DNA from: UBA1447 sp964627535
Lineage (GTDB): Bacteria; Bacillota; Clostridia; Oscillospirales; Acutalibacteraceae
Assembly (NCBI GenBank): GCA_964627535.1
Contig: CAZVJW010000012.1
Span: 16,652-80,651 of the forward strand
Reading direction: 5' to 3'
Length of the DNA: 64,000 nucleotides
A program made the position numbers and the translations under genes. The notes under the pieces are model-generated. The model made no database searches. It had not been told where the DNA came from and worked only from the letters and a program-made list of their open reading frames with translations. Each line of letters opens with the position of its first letter. The first letter of the stretch is position 1. Below are positions 36,261 to 44,753 of the stretch, piece by piece.

Positions 36261-36806
36261 ATGGTCAATTTGCCACAAAGAAAGCGAAACAGATTAAAAG
36301 GTTATAAATACAATCAAAACGGGGCATATTTTATAACCATATGTGTCCAAAACAGAATAAATTTGTTGTGTAAAATTGTAGGTGACGGGTTTTCCGTCCC
36401 GAATAAAATCCAATTATATAAACGTGGCGAAATTGCGCAACAGTTCATTGTTGATTTGTCAGCAAAATATCCTAATGCAAAAGTTGAAAAATATGTCATC
36501 ATGCCAAATCACGTACATATTCTATTATCAATTGATAACCAAATGAATGGCACGGGAAACATGACGGAAAACCCGTATCCTACGGTTGGTGCTATAATTG
36601 GGTGGTATAAATATCAAACGACCAAACAGATGAACAACCATATAGATAACGAGATATTCAAAATATGGCAAAGATCGTTCCATGACCATATCATCAGGAA
36701 TGACGAAGAGTATCAGGAGATTTGGGACTATATCGATACTAATCCGCAACGATGGAAGGATGATTGTTTTTATCATAATGATATCGTTGAAACGGACGAA
36801 TTATAA
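36261..36806 (+). CDS. REP-associated tyrosine transposase (RAYT, IS200/Y1 superfamily)
   Basis: 181 aa. The single-strand HUH nuclease motif is HVH at residues 84-86 within MPNHVHILL; a Tyr (151 or 157, in EEYQEIWDYIDTNPQRW) is the likely nucleophile, as in Y1 transposases. AGGTG precedes the ATG. Members cut and move or amplify REP palindromes in single-stranded DNA. REP copies lie upstream (36174), downstream in tandem (36806-36982) and, unusually, inside the gene: 36378-36401 is read in frame as VGDGFSVPN, and 36560-36583 as MTENPYPT. The gene tail (from 36759) is itself duplicated downstream. The protein remains full length and without stops, so it may still be active. Confidence 0.92.
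   Translation: MVNLPQRKRNRLKGYKYNQNGAYFITICVQNRINLLCKIVGDGFSVPNKIQLYKRGEIAQQFIVDLSAKYPNAKVEKYVIMPNHVHILLSIDNQMNGTGNMTENPYPTVGAIIGWYKYQTTKQMNNHIDNEIFKIWQRSFHDHIIRNDEEYQEIWDYIDTNPQRWKDDCFYHNDIVETDEL
36378..36401. repeat. REP palindrome inside the RAYT coding sequence
   Basis: GTAGGTGACGGGTTTTCCGTCCCG-type sequence, reverse complement of the REP at 36174-36197 with one or two mismatches, translated in frame. Confidence 0.85.
36560..36583. repeat. second, degenerate REP copy inside the RAYT gene
   Basis: Matches the REP at 36174 in direct orientation (GACGGAAAACCCGT core and CCTAC end) with the outer palindrome arms eroded. Confidence 0.7.
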
Positions 36807-36995
36807 CGGGACGGATGACCCATCCCCTACAAATCAAAACAAACAAGATGATTGTTTTTATCATAATGAGGACGAATTATAACGGGACGGATGACCCGTC
36901 CCCTACAAATCAAAACAAACGAGATGATTGTTTTTATCATAATGAGGACGAATTATAGCGGGACGGAAGACCCGTCCCCTACAAATCAAAACAAA
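36759..36995. repeat. tandem repeat: RAYT gene tail plus REP, three units
   Basis: Units start at 36759, 36847 and 36923 (GATGATTGTTTTTATCATAATG), spacing 88 and 76 bases. Each contains the last codons of the transposase, its stop codon, a REP palindrome (36806-36830, 36882-36906, 36958-36982) and ACAAATCAAAACAAA. Unit 1 is the real gene end; units 2 and 3 lack 12 internal bases. Confidence 0.9.
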
Positions 36996-37007
36996 TGAGG
37001 TGTTAAT

Positions 37008-38864
37008 TTGGCCATAACCGATAACCGCCCCCCTTTTTACGCCGGCGACGAATTCGCCGACCTTTCGAAGCACGACGGCGACCTGCTCCATGCCGTCGGC
37101 GCTTCGAGTTACCAGGTGCTGCGCGCGAACCGCAGCCATCCTCAAGACGCGGAGGGCTGCGGCAACACCTATAACCACGCGCCGATGCTGACGTTTTGGC
37201 GGGGTAATTTTTATCTTGAATACCTGTCCAACCCCGTGAGCGAGCACACGGGCGCCGGGCAGTCCTTTATTGTCAAATCAAAGGACGGGATGAACTGGGA
37301 AAAGCCGAAAACATCCTTCCCGGTTATTATTGTCCCTGCGGGTGAATACGAATGCGCGGACGGCACGATAGTCGAGGTAGCAGAAGGGACTTTCGGCTTT
37401 ATGCACCAGCGGATGGGCTTTTACCATACCAAAGACGACCGTCTGTTGGTCTGCGGTTTTTACGGGCATGCGCCCCACCACGATATCTGCCCCTGGCGGA
37501 ACTTCGGCATCGGCCGGGTGGTGCGCGAAGTGTTTGAGGACGGCGCAATGGGGCCTGTTTACTTCATCCGCTATCTTGATTATTCGGGCTGGACAGAAGA
37601 AAAGCTGCCTTTCCCTTTTTACAAGCGCGCCGAGGATAAAAGCTTTATCGCCGCATGCGAAGAACTTTTGGCGGATAAATTCGCAACCGAGCAATGGACA
37701 GAGGAGCACGGACCGGCGGACACGACCATCGGGCTGAAAATCCCGAAGGACGACCAAGATGGCGGGACAGCGCCCAACACCCCCTTTGAATCCGCTTCGA
37801 GCTTCTGCTGGTACCATATTGACGACAATACGATTATTGCGCTGTGGAAGCAGGGCAAGGTTGGCAGGAGCGATGACGGCGGATTGAACTGGAACATCAA
37901 GTACGAACCGACCTTCGCGACCTCCGGCGCAAAATCCTGGGGGCAAAAGACGGAGGACGGGAAGTTCGCCATTTGTTACGACAACAGCCTTTCCAGCGAG
38001 CACCGCTATCCGCTGGTGGTGGTGACCTCCGACGACGGCATTGAGTTTAACAATATGGCATGCGTTTACGGCGAACTGCCGCCAAGGCGATACGAGGGTA
38101 TATACAAGGATTTCGGCCCGCAGTATATCAGAGGTATTTGCGAGGGACACAAGGAATACCCGAAAGGCGCGGTGTGGGTTTGCCACAGCATTAATAAAGA
38201 GGATATCGGCGTTTCCAGGATACCGTTGCCGATTAAAAGATATGTGGATGAGCATGTTAACGACACCTTCGAGAACTGCGAGGGCAGGTACATTAGGGAT
38301 TGGAACATTTACAGCACGAAGTGGTCGCCGGTTTCGTTAATCAACCTGAATGGCGATAACTGCATGCGGATTGCGGACAAAGACCCGTGCGATTATGCGA
38401 GGGCGATGCGGATTTTTCCGAAGAGCGACGCGGCAAGCGTTTCGCTGGAAATAAAAGCTGACCGGTATGAAAAAGATCTTGAAATCGAGCTGGCAAATTC
38501 GACGAACATCCCCGTTTGCAGAGCGGTGCTCGGCGGCGGTTGGCTTAAGGTGCGGTACGGCTCGAACACGGAGAATTGTTTTAAGGTTAAACCGGATACG
38601 GTTTGGCATACGCTGGAAATTCAAGTTGACTGCAAGAACAACGTTTACACCGTTTTGTGGGATGGCGTTCAGTCAAAATACGAAGCCGGCGGCAGACTCG
38701 TTAATAAAGCCAATGATGTTAAAAGGTTGATTTTACGCACCAAGCCGAGAAGATACCTGCCAAATTATGAGATTTACCCCGAGACGCCCGATATGGGGCA
38801 CGTGGATGAGCCGGAGGAAGAGCGGGTTTATTTTGTGAGGAATGTTCAAACACGCGCGTTTTAA
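37008..38864 (+). CDS. sialidase-fold (six-bladed beta-propeller) protein, possible glycosidase or lyase
   Basis: 618 aa, no signal peptide, so probably intracellular. The first about 400 residues show repeated blade-like motifs with Asp-box-type turns (SKDGMNWEKP near 88, SDDGGLNWNIKYEP near 290, TSDDGIEFNN near 345) and histidine/arginine-rich loops such as YNHAPMLTFWRGNFYLEYLSNP and MHQRMGFYHTKDDR that resemble BNR/exo-sialidase-like enzymes. The C-terminal about 190 residues form a beta-sandwich-like region. Enzymes of this kind act on sialylated, glucuronyl or rhamnosyl oligosaccharides; the substrate here is unknown. The start is a TTG after GAGGTG, which lies at the very edge of the REP tandem repeat. 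Confidence 0.6.
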   Translation: MAITDNRPPFYAGDEFADLSKHDGDLLHAVGASSYQVLRANRSHPQDAEGCGNTYNHAPMLTFWRGNFYLEYLSNPVSEHTGAGQSFIVKSKDGMNWEKPKTSFPVIIVPAGEYECADGTIVEVAEGTFGFMHQRMGFYHTKDDRLLVCGFYGHAPHHDICPWRNFGIGRVVREVFEDGAMGPVYFIRYLDYSGWTEEKLPFPFYKRAEDKSFIAACEELLADKFATEQWTEEHGPADTTIGLKIPKDDQDGGTAPNTPFESASSFCWYHIDDNTIIALWKQGKVGRSDDGGLNWNIKYEPTFATSGAKSWGQKTEDGKFAICYDNSLSSEHRYPLVVVTSDDGIEFNNMACVYGELPPRRYEGIYKDFGPQYIRGICEGHKEYPKGAVWVCHSINKEDIGVSRIPLPIKRYVDEHVNDTFENCEGRYIRDWNIYSTKWSPVSLINLNGDNCMRIADKDPCDYARAMRIFPKSDAASVSLEIKADRYEKDLEIELANSTNIPVCRAVLGGGWLKVRYGSNTENCFKVKPDTVWHTLEIQVDCKNNVYTVLWDGVQSKYEAGGRLVNKANDVKRLILRTKPRRYLPNYEIYPETPDMGHVDEPEEERVYFVRNVQTRAF

Positions 38865-38907
38865 CGGTCAGCGAATTTTAAATTCCCTGCCCGAAAGATG
38901 ATGGAAG

Positions 38908-38957
38908 ATTCAAAAAAACAGGACGGAACAGGAATATTCCGCCCTGTTTTTTTGAAT
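38908..38957 (+). terminator. intrinsic terminator after the sialidase-fold gene
   Basis: Long inverted repeat ATTCAAAAAAACAGG..CGGAA / TTCCG..CCTGTTTTTTTGAAT. The remaining gap to 39190 is AT-rich and shows no gene. Confidence 0.88.
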
Positions 38958-39190
38958 TATATGTCAAAATACACAATGAATAATTTTTCTGTTTTTTATG
39001 TATTTTTTGTAACATATTTATAAAAAGACCAACTTTTACGCACTATTTTTAAAAATAAACAGCATTTTGACAATTTTTCTCTCCGAATTACTTGCAATAA
39101 AGGGAATAACTGTGTAATATGTATATGTTAAGGTGGTCAAATTGTATAAATGCTCAATTGCGAATAAACTTTTGGTTAGGAGTAGTGTTT

Positions 39191-40273
39191 ATGTCAAACA
39201 GGCTTTTTCAAGGTGTTATTCACCAGATGAGGGACGCAATAGGAAAAACCATAGGGGTTATTGATGACACCGGCAGCATTATTTCCTGCAGCGAACTTGG
39301 TAAAATAGGCGAAGTTGTAGCCTCTGCGGCAGATATTTTTGCGCAGAGCGATTATTTTTACGCGGACGGTTTCACTTACCGTACTTTCGGTTCGCAAATC
39401 CATTCCGAATATGCCGTATTTGTTGAAGGCACCGATGAGCAAAGCGCAAAATATGTCGATTTCAGCTGTGTCGCGCTCAGCAACATTAAGCAGCTTTATG
39501 ACGAAAAGTTTGACAGAGGCAATTTCATCAAAAACGTCATTCTTGACAATATCCTGCCGGGCGACATCTACATTAAAGCCAGAGAACTGCGTTTTAACAA
39601 TGAAGTCTCGAGGGTAATTTTGCTTATCAGAATTGCCGAGCACAACGACGCATCGGTATTCGATGTAATCCAAAACCTTTTCCCCGACAAAACCAAAGAT
39701 TTCGTTGTTAATGTGAACGAAACCGATATTGCCCTTGTCAAAGAAGTCCGCTCCAATATCGAAACGAAGGATTTGGAAAAACTTGCCCGTTCCATTTCCG
39801 ATTCGCTCACGAACGAGCTTTACACGCATTCGCTTATCGGCATCGGCACAATGGTAACGGGTGTGAAGGACCTTGCGCATTCCTTTAAGGAGGCGCAGGT
39901 TGCCCTTGAGGTCGGCAAAGTTTTTGACACGGAAAAAACAATCATCAGCTACGATAATTTAGGCATTGCCCGCCTTATATATCAGCTGCCCACCACACTT
40001 TGCGGTATGTTTTTAAGAGAAGTTTTCAAACGGGGTTCTATTGACAGCCTTGACGCAGAAACACTGTTTACCATCCAGCGCTTTTTTGAAAACAACCTCA
40101 ATGTTTCCGAAACATCCCGCAAGCTTTTTGTTCACCGGAACACTCTTGTCTACAGGCTCGAAAAAATTAAAAAACTTACCGGCCTGGATTTGCGTGAATT
40201 TGACGACGCCATCGTTTTCAAGGTTGCGCTTATGGTAAAGAAATATCTTGACGCCAAACCGGTAAGATTCTAA
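39191..40273 (+). CDS. PucR/CdaR-type transcriptional regulator
   Basis: 360 aa from the ATG at 39191 (AGGAG eight bases upstream). The C-terminal 60 residues (FFENNLNVSETSRKLFVHRNTLVYRLEKIKKLTGLDL) are the PucR-type helix-turn-helix, preceded by a GGDEF-like fold region (about 150-270). The N-terminal part (GVIDDTGSIISCSELGKIGE) looks like a small-molecule or PAS-like sensing domain. Family members activate nearby genes in response to metabolites. The gene ends only 13 bases before ftsE, so it probably belongs to the ftsEX operon or regulates it. Effector unknown. Confidence 0.85.
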   Translation: MSNRLFQGVIHQMRDAIGKTIGVIDDTGSIISCSELGKIGEVVASAADIFAQSDYFYADGFTYRTFGSQIHSEYAVFVEGTDEQSAKYVDFSCVALSNIKQLYDEKFDRGNFIKNVILDNILPGDIYIKARELRFNNEVSRVILLIRIAEHNDASVFDVIQNLFPDKTKDFVVNVNETDIALVKEVRSNIETKDLEKLARSISDSLTNELYTHSLIGIGTMVTGVKDLAHSFKEAQVALEVGKVFDTEKTIISYDNLGIARLIYQLPTTLCGMFLREVFKRGSIDSLDAETLFTIQRFFENNLNVSETSRKLFVHRNTLVYRLEKIKKLTGLDLREFDDAIVFKVALMVKKYLDAKPVRF

Positions 40274-40286
40274 GGAAGAATCTCGC

Positions 40287-41105
40287 ATGATTGAATTTAA
40301 AAACGTATCCAAAACATATGCAAACGGCACAATTGCACTCAAGGATGTAAATATCCATATTGAGCCCGGGGAGTTTGTTTTTGTTGTCGGCGCTTCCGGC
40401 GCGGGAAAAAGCACATTTCTTAAGCTGATCATAAGAGAAGAAGTTCCCACGCAAGGCACCATTCGAATAAAAAAGTTTTTGCTGAATGATTTATCCCGCA
40501 GCGAAATACCCTATTTCAGGCGCCGTTTAGGTATTGTATTTCAAGATTTTCGTTTGATTCACAATATGAATGTATATGATAATATTGCCTTTGCGATGCG
40601 GGTTATCGGCGCGAGAGAAAAAGATATCCGTAAACGGGTGCCGTATGTTATCAGCCTTGTGGGGCTTTCATCAAAAGCGCGCTGTATGCCGCTGGAACTT
40701 TCCGGCGGCGAACAACAACGCGTTGCTTTGGCGCGCGCGCTAACCAATAACGCGGATATTATTATAGCCGACGAACCGACAGGCAACGTGGACCCTCAAA
40801 TGTCCTTTGAGATTGTTTCGCTGCTTTCAAGGCTTAATGAAGCGGGCACTACCGTTATTATGGTCACACACGAACATGACCTTGTCCGCCGGTTTGACAA
40901 ACGCGTCATCATTCTTGAAAACGGCAGCGTGGTTTCCGACGGCGCGCCTTTAAGAGGCAAAGCTTCCGATTCCTCTAAAGGGCATCTTGACACACTGCCC
41001 AAAGATATTACACATCGATACAGCACGCATAAAAGAGAAACTCAAATCACCGACCATCCGGTTATTAAAACGGAAAGCGAACCGAAGGCAGGTGAAAACA
41101 AATGA
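40287..41105 (+). CDS. ftsE: cell division ATP-binding protein FtsE
   Basis: 272 aa; ABC ATPase with Walker A GASGAGKST, Q-loop VFQDFRLIHNMNVYDN (the FtsE-typical form), signature LSGGEQQRVALARAL, and Walker B IIIADEPTGNVDP. With FtsX it forms a membrane complex that activates cell-wall hydrolases at the septum. The C terminus extends about 45 residues beyond a minimal FtsE. The stop overlaps the ftsX start (ATGA), and a peptidoglycan hydrolase gene follows ftsX, as expected. Confidence 0.96.
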   Translation: MIEFKNVSKTYANGTIALKDVNIHIEPGEFVFVVGASGAGKSTFLKLIIREEVPTQGTIRIKKFLLNDLSRSEIPYFRRRLGIVFQDFRLIHNMNVYDNIAFAMRVIGAREKDIRKRVPYVISLVGLSSKARCMPLELSGGEQQRVALARALTNNADIIIADEPTGNVDPQMSFEIVSLLSRLNEAGTTVIMVTHEHDLVRRFDKRVIILENGSVVSDGAPLRGKASDSSKGHLDTLPKDITHRYSTHKRETQITDHPVIKTESEPKAGENK

Positions 41106-42025
41106 AAAACGGAAGTATGGGGTATTTATCAAAAGAAGGCTTCCGCAACATCTATGTTAACAGGTTAATGAGCCTGGCCTCCGTTTCCGTTTTATTCAGT
41201 TGCCTGGTGATGATCGGCACCGCATTTTTATTGTTTGTAAATGTTACATCCATGGTTGGCAACATTGAAGATAAAAACATTATAACCGTTTATTATCCCG
41301 ACGGTACGGAGGGTTACGAAAACGATGAGTTCGGCGTGCAGATTGCCGCGTTGGACAACGTAAAATTTTGTGAATTCGTACCAAACGAGGTGGCGTTTCA
41401 AGAACAGCTTGATAATTCGGATCCCGTTTTGTCCGCTTATTTAGTCGGCGGCGAAAAGATTTTCCCGGATGCTTACAAGGTAACCGTTGAAGACATGTCA
41501 CAGTATGCCGAAACGGTTGGGCAGCTTAAACTTTTAAATCCGAACGGCACAGTACGCGGAAGCACTGACCTTGCTTCAAAGCTTGACAGCGTTCGCAGTA
41601 CGGTTACCTATATCAGCATCGGTTTCATCGCCATACTGCTTATCGTTTCGCTTTTCATTATTTCAAACACAATCAGAATCACCATGTTCAACCGCAGGCT
41701 TGAAATAAACATCATGCGCAGTGTCGGCGCGACACGCTGGTTTATCCGCTGGCCTTTTATGCTTGAAGGCATGATTCTCGGCGCGTTTTCCGGCATATTG
41801 GCATTTTTCGCGGTTTGGGGCATATATAAATTTGCTGTCAGCTCTTTGATTGACCTGTTTACCGGCATGGGCGGAAACGGTGTTTTGCCATTCAGCCGCT
41901 ATGCCGCTTACATTCTGCTGAGTTTCATCCTGCTTGGTGTATTTACCGGTGCTTTCGGGAGTACATTCTCCATTTCTAAGTACCTCAAAGAACAGGAGTA
42001 TGCGAAAAATGAAGAAACTATTTAA
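41102..42025 (+). CDS. ftsX: cell division permease-like protein FtsX
   Basis: 307 aa with four membrane helices: one near the N terminus (about 22-45), then after an extracellular domain of about 110 residues, three near the C terminus. The MacB/FtsX-type motif NRRLEINIMRSVGATRWFIRWPFMLEG sits between helices 2 and 3. FtsX passes the FtsE ATPase signal to an extracellular peptidoglycan hydrolase, here very likely the M23 protein encoded next. Overlaps ftsE by four bases and the M23 gene by 17 bases, indicating tight translational coupling. Confidence 0.95.
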   Translation: MKNGSMGYLSKEGFRNIYVNRLMSLASVSVLFSCLVMIGTAFLLFVNVTSMVGNIEDKNIITVYYPDGTEGYENDEFGVQIAALDNVKFCEFVPNEVAFQEQLDNSDPVLSAYLVGGEKIFPDAYKVTVEDMSQYAETVGQLKLLNPNGTVRGSTDLASKLDSVRSTVTYISIGFIAILLIVSLFIISNTIRITMFNRRLEINIMRSVGATRWFIRWPFMLEGMILGAFSGILAFFAVWGIYKFAVSSLIDLFTGMGGNGVLPFSRYAAYILLSFILLGVFTGAFGSTFSISKYLKEQEYAKNEETI

Positions 42026-43391
42026 CTTCAATTTGAAACGCATTATTTCTTTGATACTTTGCCTCGCCCTGCTTTTTTTAACCGGCGCCATACCGGAGAC
42101 CTTTGCAACCGAAATAGAAGATTATCAAAGCCAGATTGACCAGTATGAGCAAAAGATAGCGGATTGTGAAGCGGCACTTCAGAACCTTTCCGAAGACAAA
42201 GGCGAGCAAGAAGCTATCCTCAAAAACTTAAACGCGGAAATCAACGCAATAGAAGATCAAATTGATGTTATCAACTCAAAAATAGCGCTGCTGGATAAAG
42301 AAATCAGCAAATTAAACGTAAAAATCAACACGCTTGACAGTGAAATAACCGCATTGGAAACACAAATAACCGATGCCGATACACAAATAACCGCAAAACA
42401 AAAAACTATAGCCGACACCACAAGTTATATACTTGAACGCCTGAAAGCAAACTATATTGCCGGCAACCCTTCAACAATCGAAATACTGCTGAGTTCCTCT
42501 GACCTGTCGGTTTTTAACAACCGGCTGGAGCTGCTCAAGCAGGTATCCGACAATGACAAACGCTTGATTGACAGTTTAACAACAGAAGTGAACGAGCTTA
42601 ATATATTATCTGCCAAACTCACCGGCGATAAACTTACGCTGGACGGTAAAATAGCAGAAGCTTCCGCAAGCCGTGACGCGGTTGTCAAAAACCAAAACGA
42701 CACCAAGGACAGTAAAGCGGTCCTTGTCGGAAAGCAGAAAACACTCGATACCAAATATGACGATGTGAAGAGGATTATTGCCAAGCTGGATAAAAGCAGC
42801 GCGGCATATAAAGCTCAAATTGCCGAATACGAACGACAGGAAGAAATAGCCAGCAAAAAAATCCAGGAATTAATCGCAGCGCAAGGTTCAAAAACCGGCG
42901 ATACCGCCGACCCTCAAAATGACGGCAAAATGAGATGGCCGATGAAATCCAAAGACTGTTACCTGTCGGCACCCTACGGGCACTACTTCGGTTCTTCGGA
43001 AAAGCATTACGGTATTGATATTTGCGTTCACGGGGGCACTTTAGGCCAGGAAATTGTTGCCGCACAGGGCGGAGAAATTTTTGTTGCAGCCTCTCACAGA
43101 AGCTACGGAAATTATATTATCATTGACCACGGCAGCGGGTTATTCACGCTCTACGCCCACTGCCAGAAGTTGTTTGTCAGCGCCGGCGAAACCGTAAGCA
43201 AAGGCCAGAAAATCGCTTTGGCAGGCTCCACGGGCAATTCTACCGGGCCGCACCTTCACTTTGAGGTTCGAGTTAACAACGGCGCAAATGACGACAGGGT
43301 GAACCCGTTCAATTATTATGACGAAAGCATTATATCGAACGTCAGTAAACTGAAAAGCGCGGCATCCCAAATCGATGTCGTTTTTGCATAA
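42009..43391 (+). CDS. secreted coiled-coil M23 peptidase (EnvC/PcsB-like partner of FtsEX)
   Basis: 460 aa from the ATG at 42009, ten bases after AGGAG (an ATG at 42000 is too close to it). Signal peptide to about residue 32 (LALLFLTGAIPETFA), a long coiled coil (about 35-275) and a C-terminal M23 domain with HYGIDICVHGG and HLHFEVRVN zinc motifs. This is the EnvC/PcsB-like architecture: FtsX binds the coiled coil and relieves autoinhibition. Both M23 zinc motifs are intact, so it is probably the catalytic hydrolase of the complex. Co-translated with ftsX. Confidence 0.93.
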   Translation: MKKLFNFNLKRIISLILCLALLFLTGAIPETFATEIEDYQSQIDQYEQKIADCEAALQNLSEDKGEQEAILKNLNAEINAIEDQIDVINSKIALLDKEISKLNVKINTLDSEITALETQITDADTQITAKQKTIADTTSYILERLKANYIAGNPSTIEILLSSSDLSVFNNRLELLKQVSDNDKRLIDSLTTEVNELNILSAKLTGDKLTLDGKIAEASASRDAVVKNQNDTKDSKAVLVGKQKTLDTKYDDVKRIIAKLDKSSAAYKAQIAEYERQEEIASKKIQELIAAQGSKTGDTADPQNDGKMRWPMKSKDCYLSAPYGHYFGSSEKHYGIDICVHGGTLGQEIVAAQGGEIFVAASHRSYGNYIIIDHGSGLFTLYAHCQKLFVSAGETVSKGQKIALAGSTGNSTGPHLHFEVRVNNGANDDRVNPFNYYDESIISNVSKLKSAASQIDVVFA

Positions 43392-43411
43392 AGCCCGCAT
43401 AAAACCGCATC

Positions 43412-43495
43412 ATACTATTCTGCATTAAAATGGCGAATAGTATGAATCAAAGCTTTTACTTGATTTTTTAAGTTTTTTTAATCGCGAATCAGTAT
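43412..43495. repeat. MITE-like element, copy D (shortened, inverted)
   Basis: About 84 bases matching, in reverse complement, the left half of copies A-C including the inner ATACTATTC..GAATAGTAT palindrome; the right end is missing. It lies between the M23 and S41 genes. Confidence 0.8.
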
Positions 43496-43545
43496 TACAT
43501 GATATTCATCAGGCGAAAGCCAACAGGAGAGGGACGATAAAGGCT

Positions 43546-44751
43546 ATGAACAGAAGAATATCTCTCGGACTTGCGATTTCGTTGATCATCATCACCGCGA
43601 CGGCAAGTTTTGCAATTACAATGACCTTTTCGCAAAATATATATAACAGACTGCTCCCCGCTTTGGAAGACAGAGCCGGTCTTAAAAAAGAAGTTGACGA
43701 ACTTGACGCGCTCCGTAAGGATTTTTACGGCGAAATTGATCAAAACAACCTCACCGCGGAACTTGCGGAAGGTTACATAAAAGGGTTGAACGACCCGTAC
43801 AGTTACTTTATGACCTCCAAAGAATACGCCGAATATTCCGACAAACTTGAAGGTAAAATCCACGGTATCGGTATAATCCCTTCGCTTGATACTCAAACCG
43901 GTTTTATTTACCTTGCGGATGTATCCCCCGGGTCTTCGGCAGCAGCCGAAGGTTTGCAAAAGGGCGATGAAATTATCAATATTGCCGGCGAAGCGGTAAC
44001 CGCGGAAAACTATGCGGCTATGACAGAAAAGCTTGAAGGGATGAGCTTAAAAACCGTTACCCTGACCTACAGGCGGGACGGTGCGGATAAAACCATCAAT
44101 GTCATGATTGGTTATGAAGCGCAAAGTATCTCTTTCGAAACCGTTAACGATGTCGGTTACATTAAGATTAACAATTTTTATAAAAACGCGGCATCTCAAC
44201 TTGAAAACGCCATTGACAAACTTAAAAGCGATAATGTTTCAAGCATTATTTTTGATGTTCGAAACACCGGCGAGGGCAGCATTGAATACGCGGCAAAGGC
44301 TATAGATATTATCGTCCCGCTTGCCACGGAAGGAAACGAGGCAATTGCGACGGCAAAAGATAAAGACGGCAATATTGTCGAAAACTTTACATCCGACGCA
44401 AAGGATATCACCTTGCCAATGGCGGTTTTAATCAACGCGAAAACCTCCGGCTGCGCCGAGCTTTTTGCCTGTGATTTGCATGATTTTAACAAGGCGATGC
44501 TTATTGGCGATAAAACCGCAGGAAACGACACCATGCAAAAACTCTTCCGCCTTAACGATGGCAGCGCTGTTATAATGACAGTAGCAAAAGTTTACCCCTA
44601 CATCACCGAAACATATGACAGCGGCGTTTCGCCGGACACCGGTTATGCCGTTTCGCTCACCGCCGAACAGACTATGAATTTTGACCGGCTGATGAAAGAA
44701 GACGACACTCAATTTCAAAAAGCATTTGTATTTCTTACGGAAGGAACGTAA
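43546..44751 (+). CDS. S41-family peptidase-like protein with altered active site
   Basis: 401 aa: N-terminal membrane helix/signal (about 5-27), a helical segment, a PDZ domain (about 105-185, LADVSPGSSAAAEGLQKGDEI) and an S41/tail-specific protease core. In CtpB/Prc enzymes the nucleophile lies in SASASE and the Lys general base 25 residues later. Here the aligned stretch is TSGCAE (300-305) with Gly302 at the nucleophile position, and Asn327 at the Lys position; Gln331, the third conserved residue, is kept. So it is either inactive or uses another residue (Ser301 or Cys303). In related operons S41 proteins process cell-envelope proteins. Located downstream of ftsEX and the M23 gene. Confidence 0.88.
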   Translation: MNRRISLGLAISLIIITATASFAITMTFSQNIYNRLLPALEDRAGLKKEVDELDALRKDFYGEIDQNNLTAELAEGYIKGLNDPYSYFMTSKEYAEYSDKLEGKIHGIGIIPSLDTQTGFIYLADVSPGSSAAAEGLQKGDEIINIAGEAVTAENYAAMTEKLEGMSLKTVTLTYRRDGADKTINVMIGYEAQSISFETVNDVGYIKINNFYKNAASQLENAIDKLKSDNVSSIIFDVRNTGEGSIEYAAKAIDIIVPLATEGNEAIATAKDKDGNIVENFTSDAKDITLPMAVLINAKTSGCAELFACDLHDFNKAMLIGDKTAGNDTMQKLFRLNDGSAVIMTVAKVYPYITETYDSGVSPDTGYAVSLTAEQTMNFDRLMKEDDTQFQKAFVFLTEGT

Positions 44752-44753
44752 AA

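Noticed and set aside
37278..38255. 325-codon minus-strand frame
   Set aside because: Opposite the sialidase-fold gene, which has a coherent blade pattern; no ribosome site or family match for the antisense frame.
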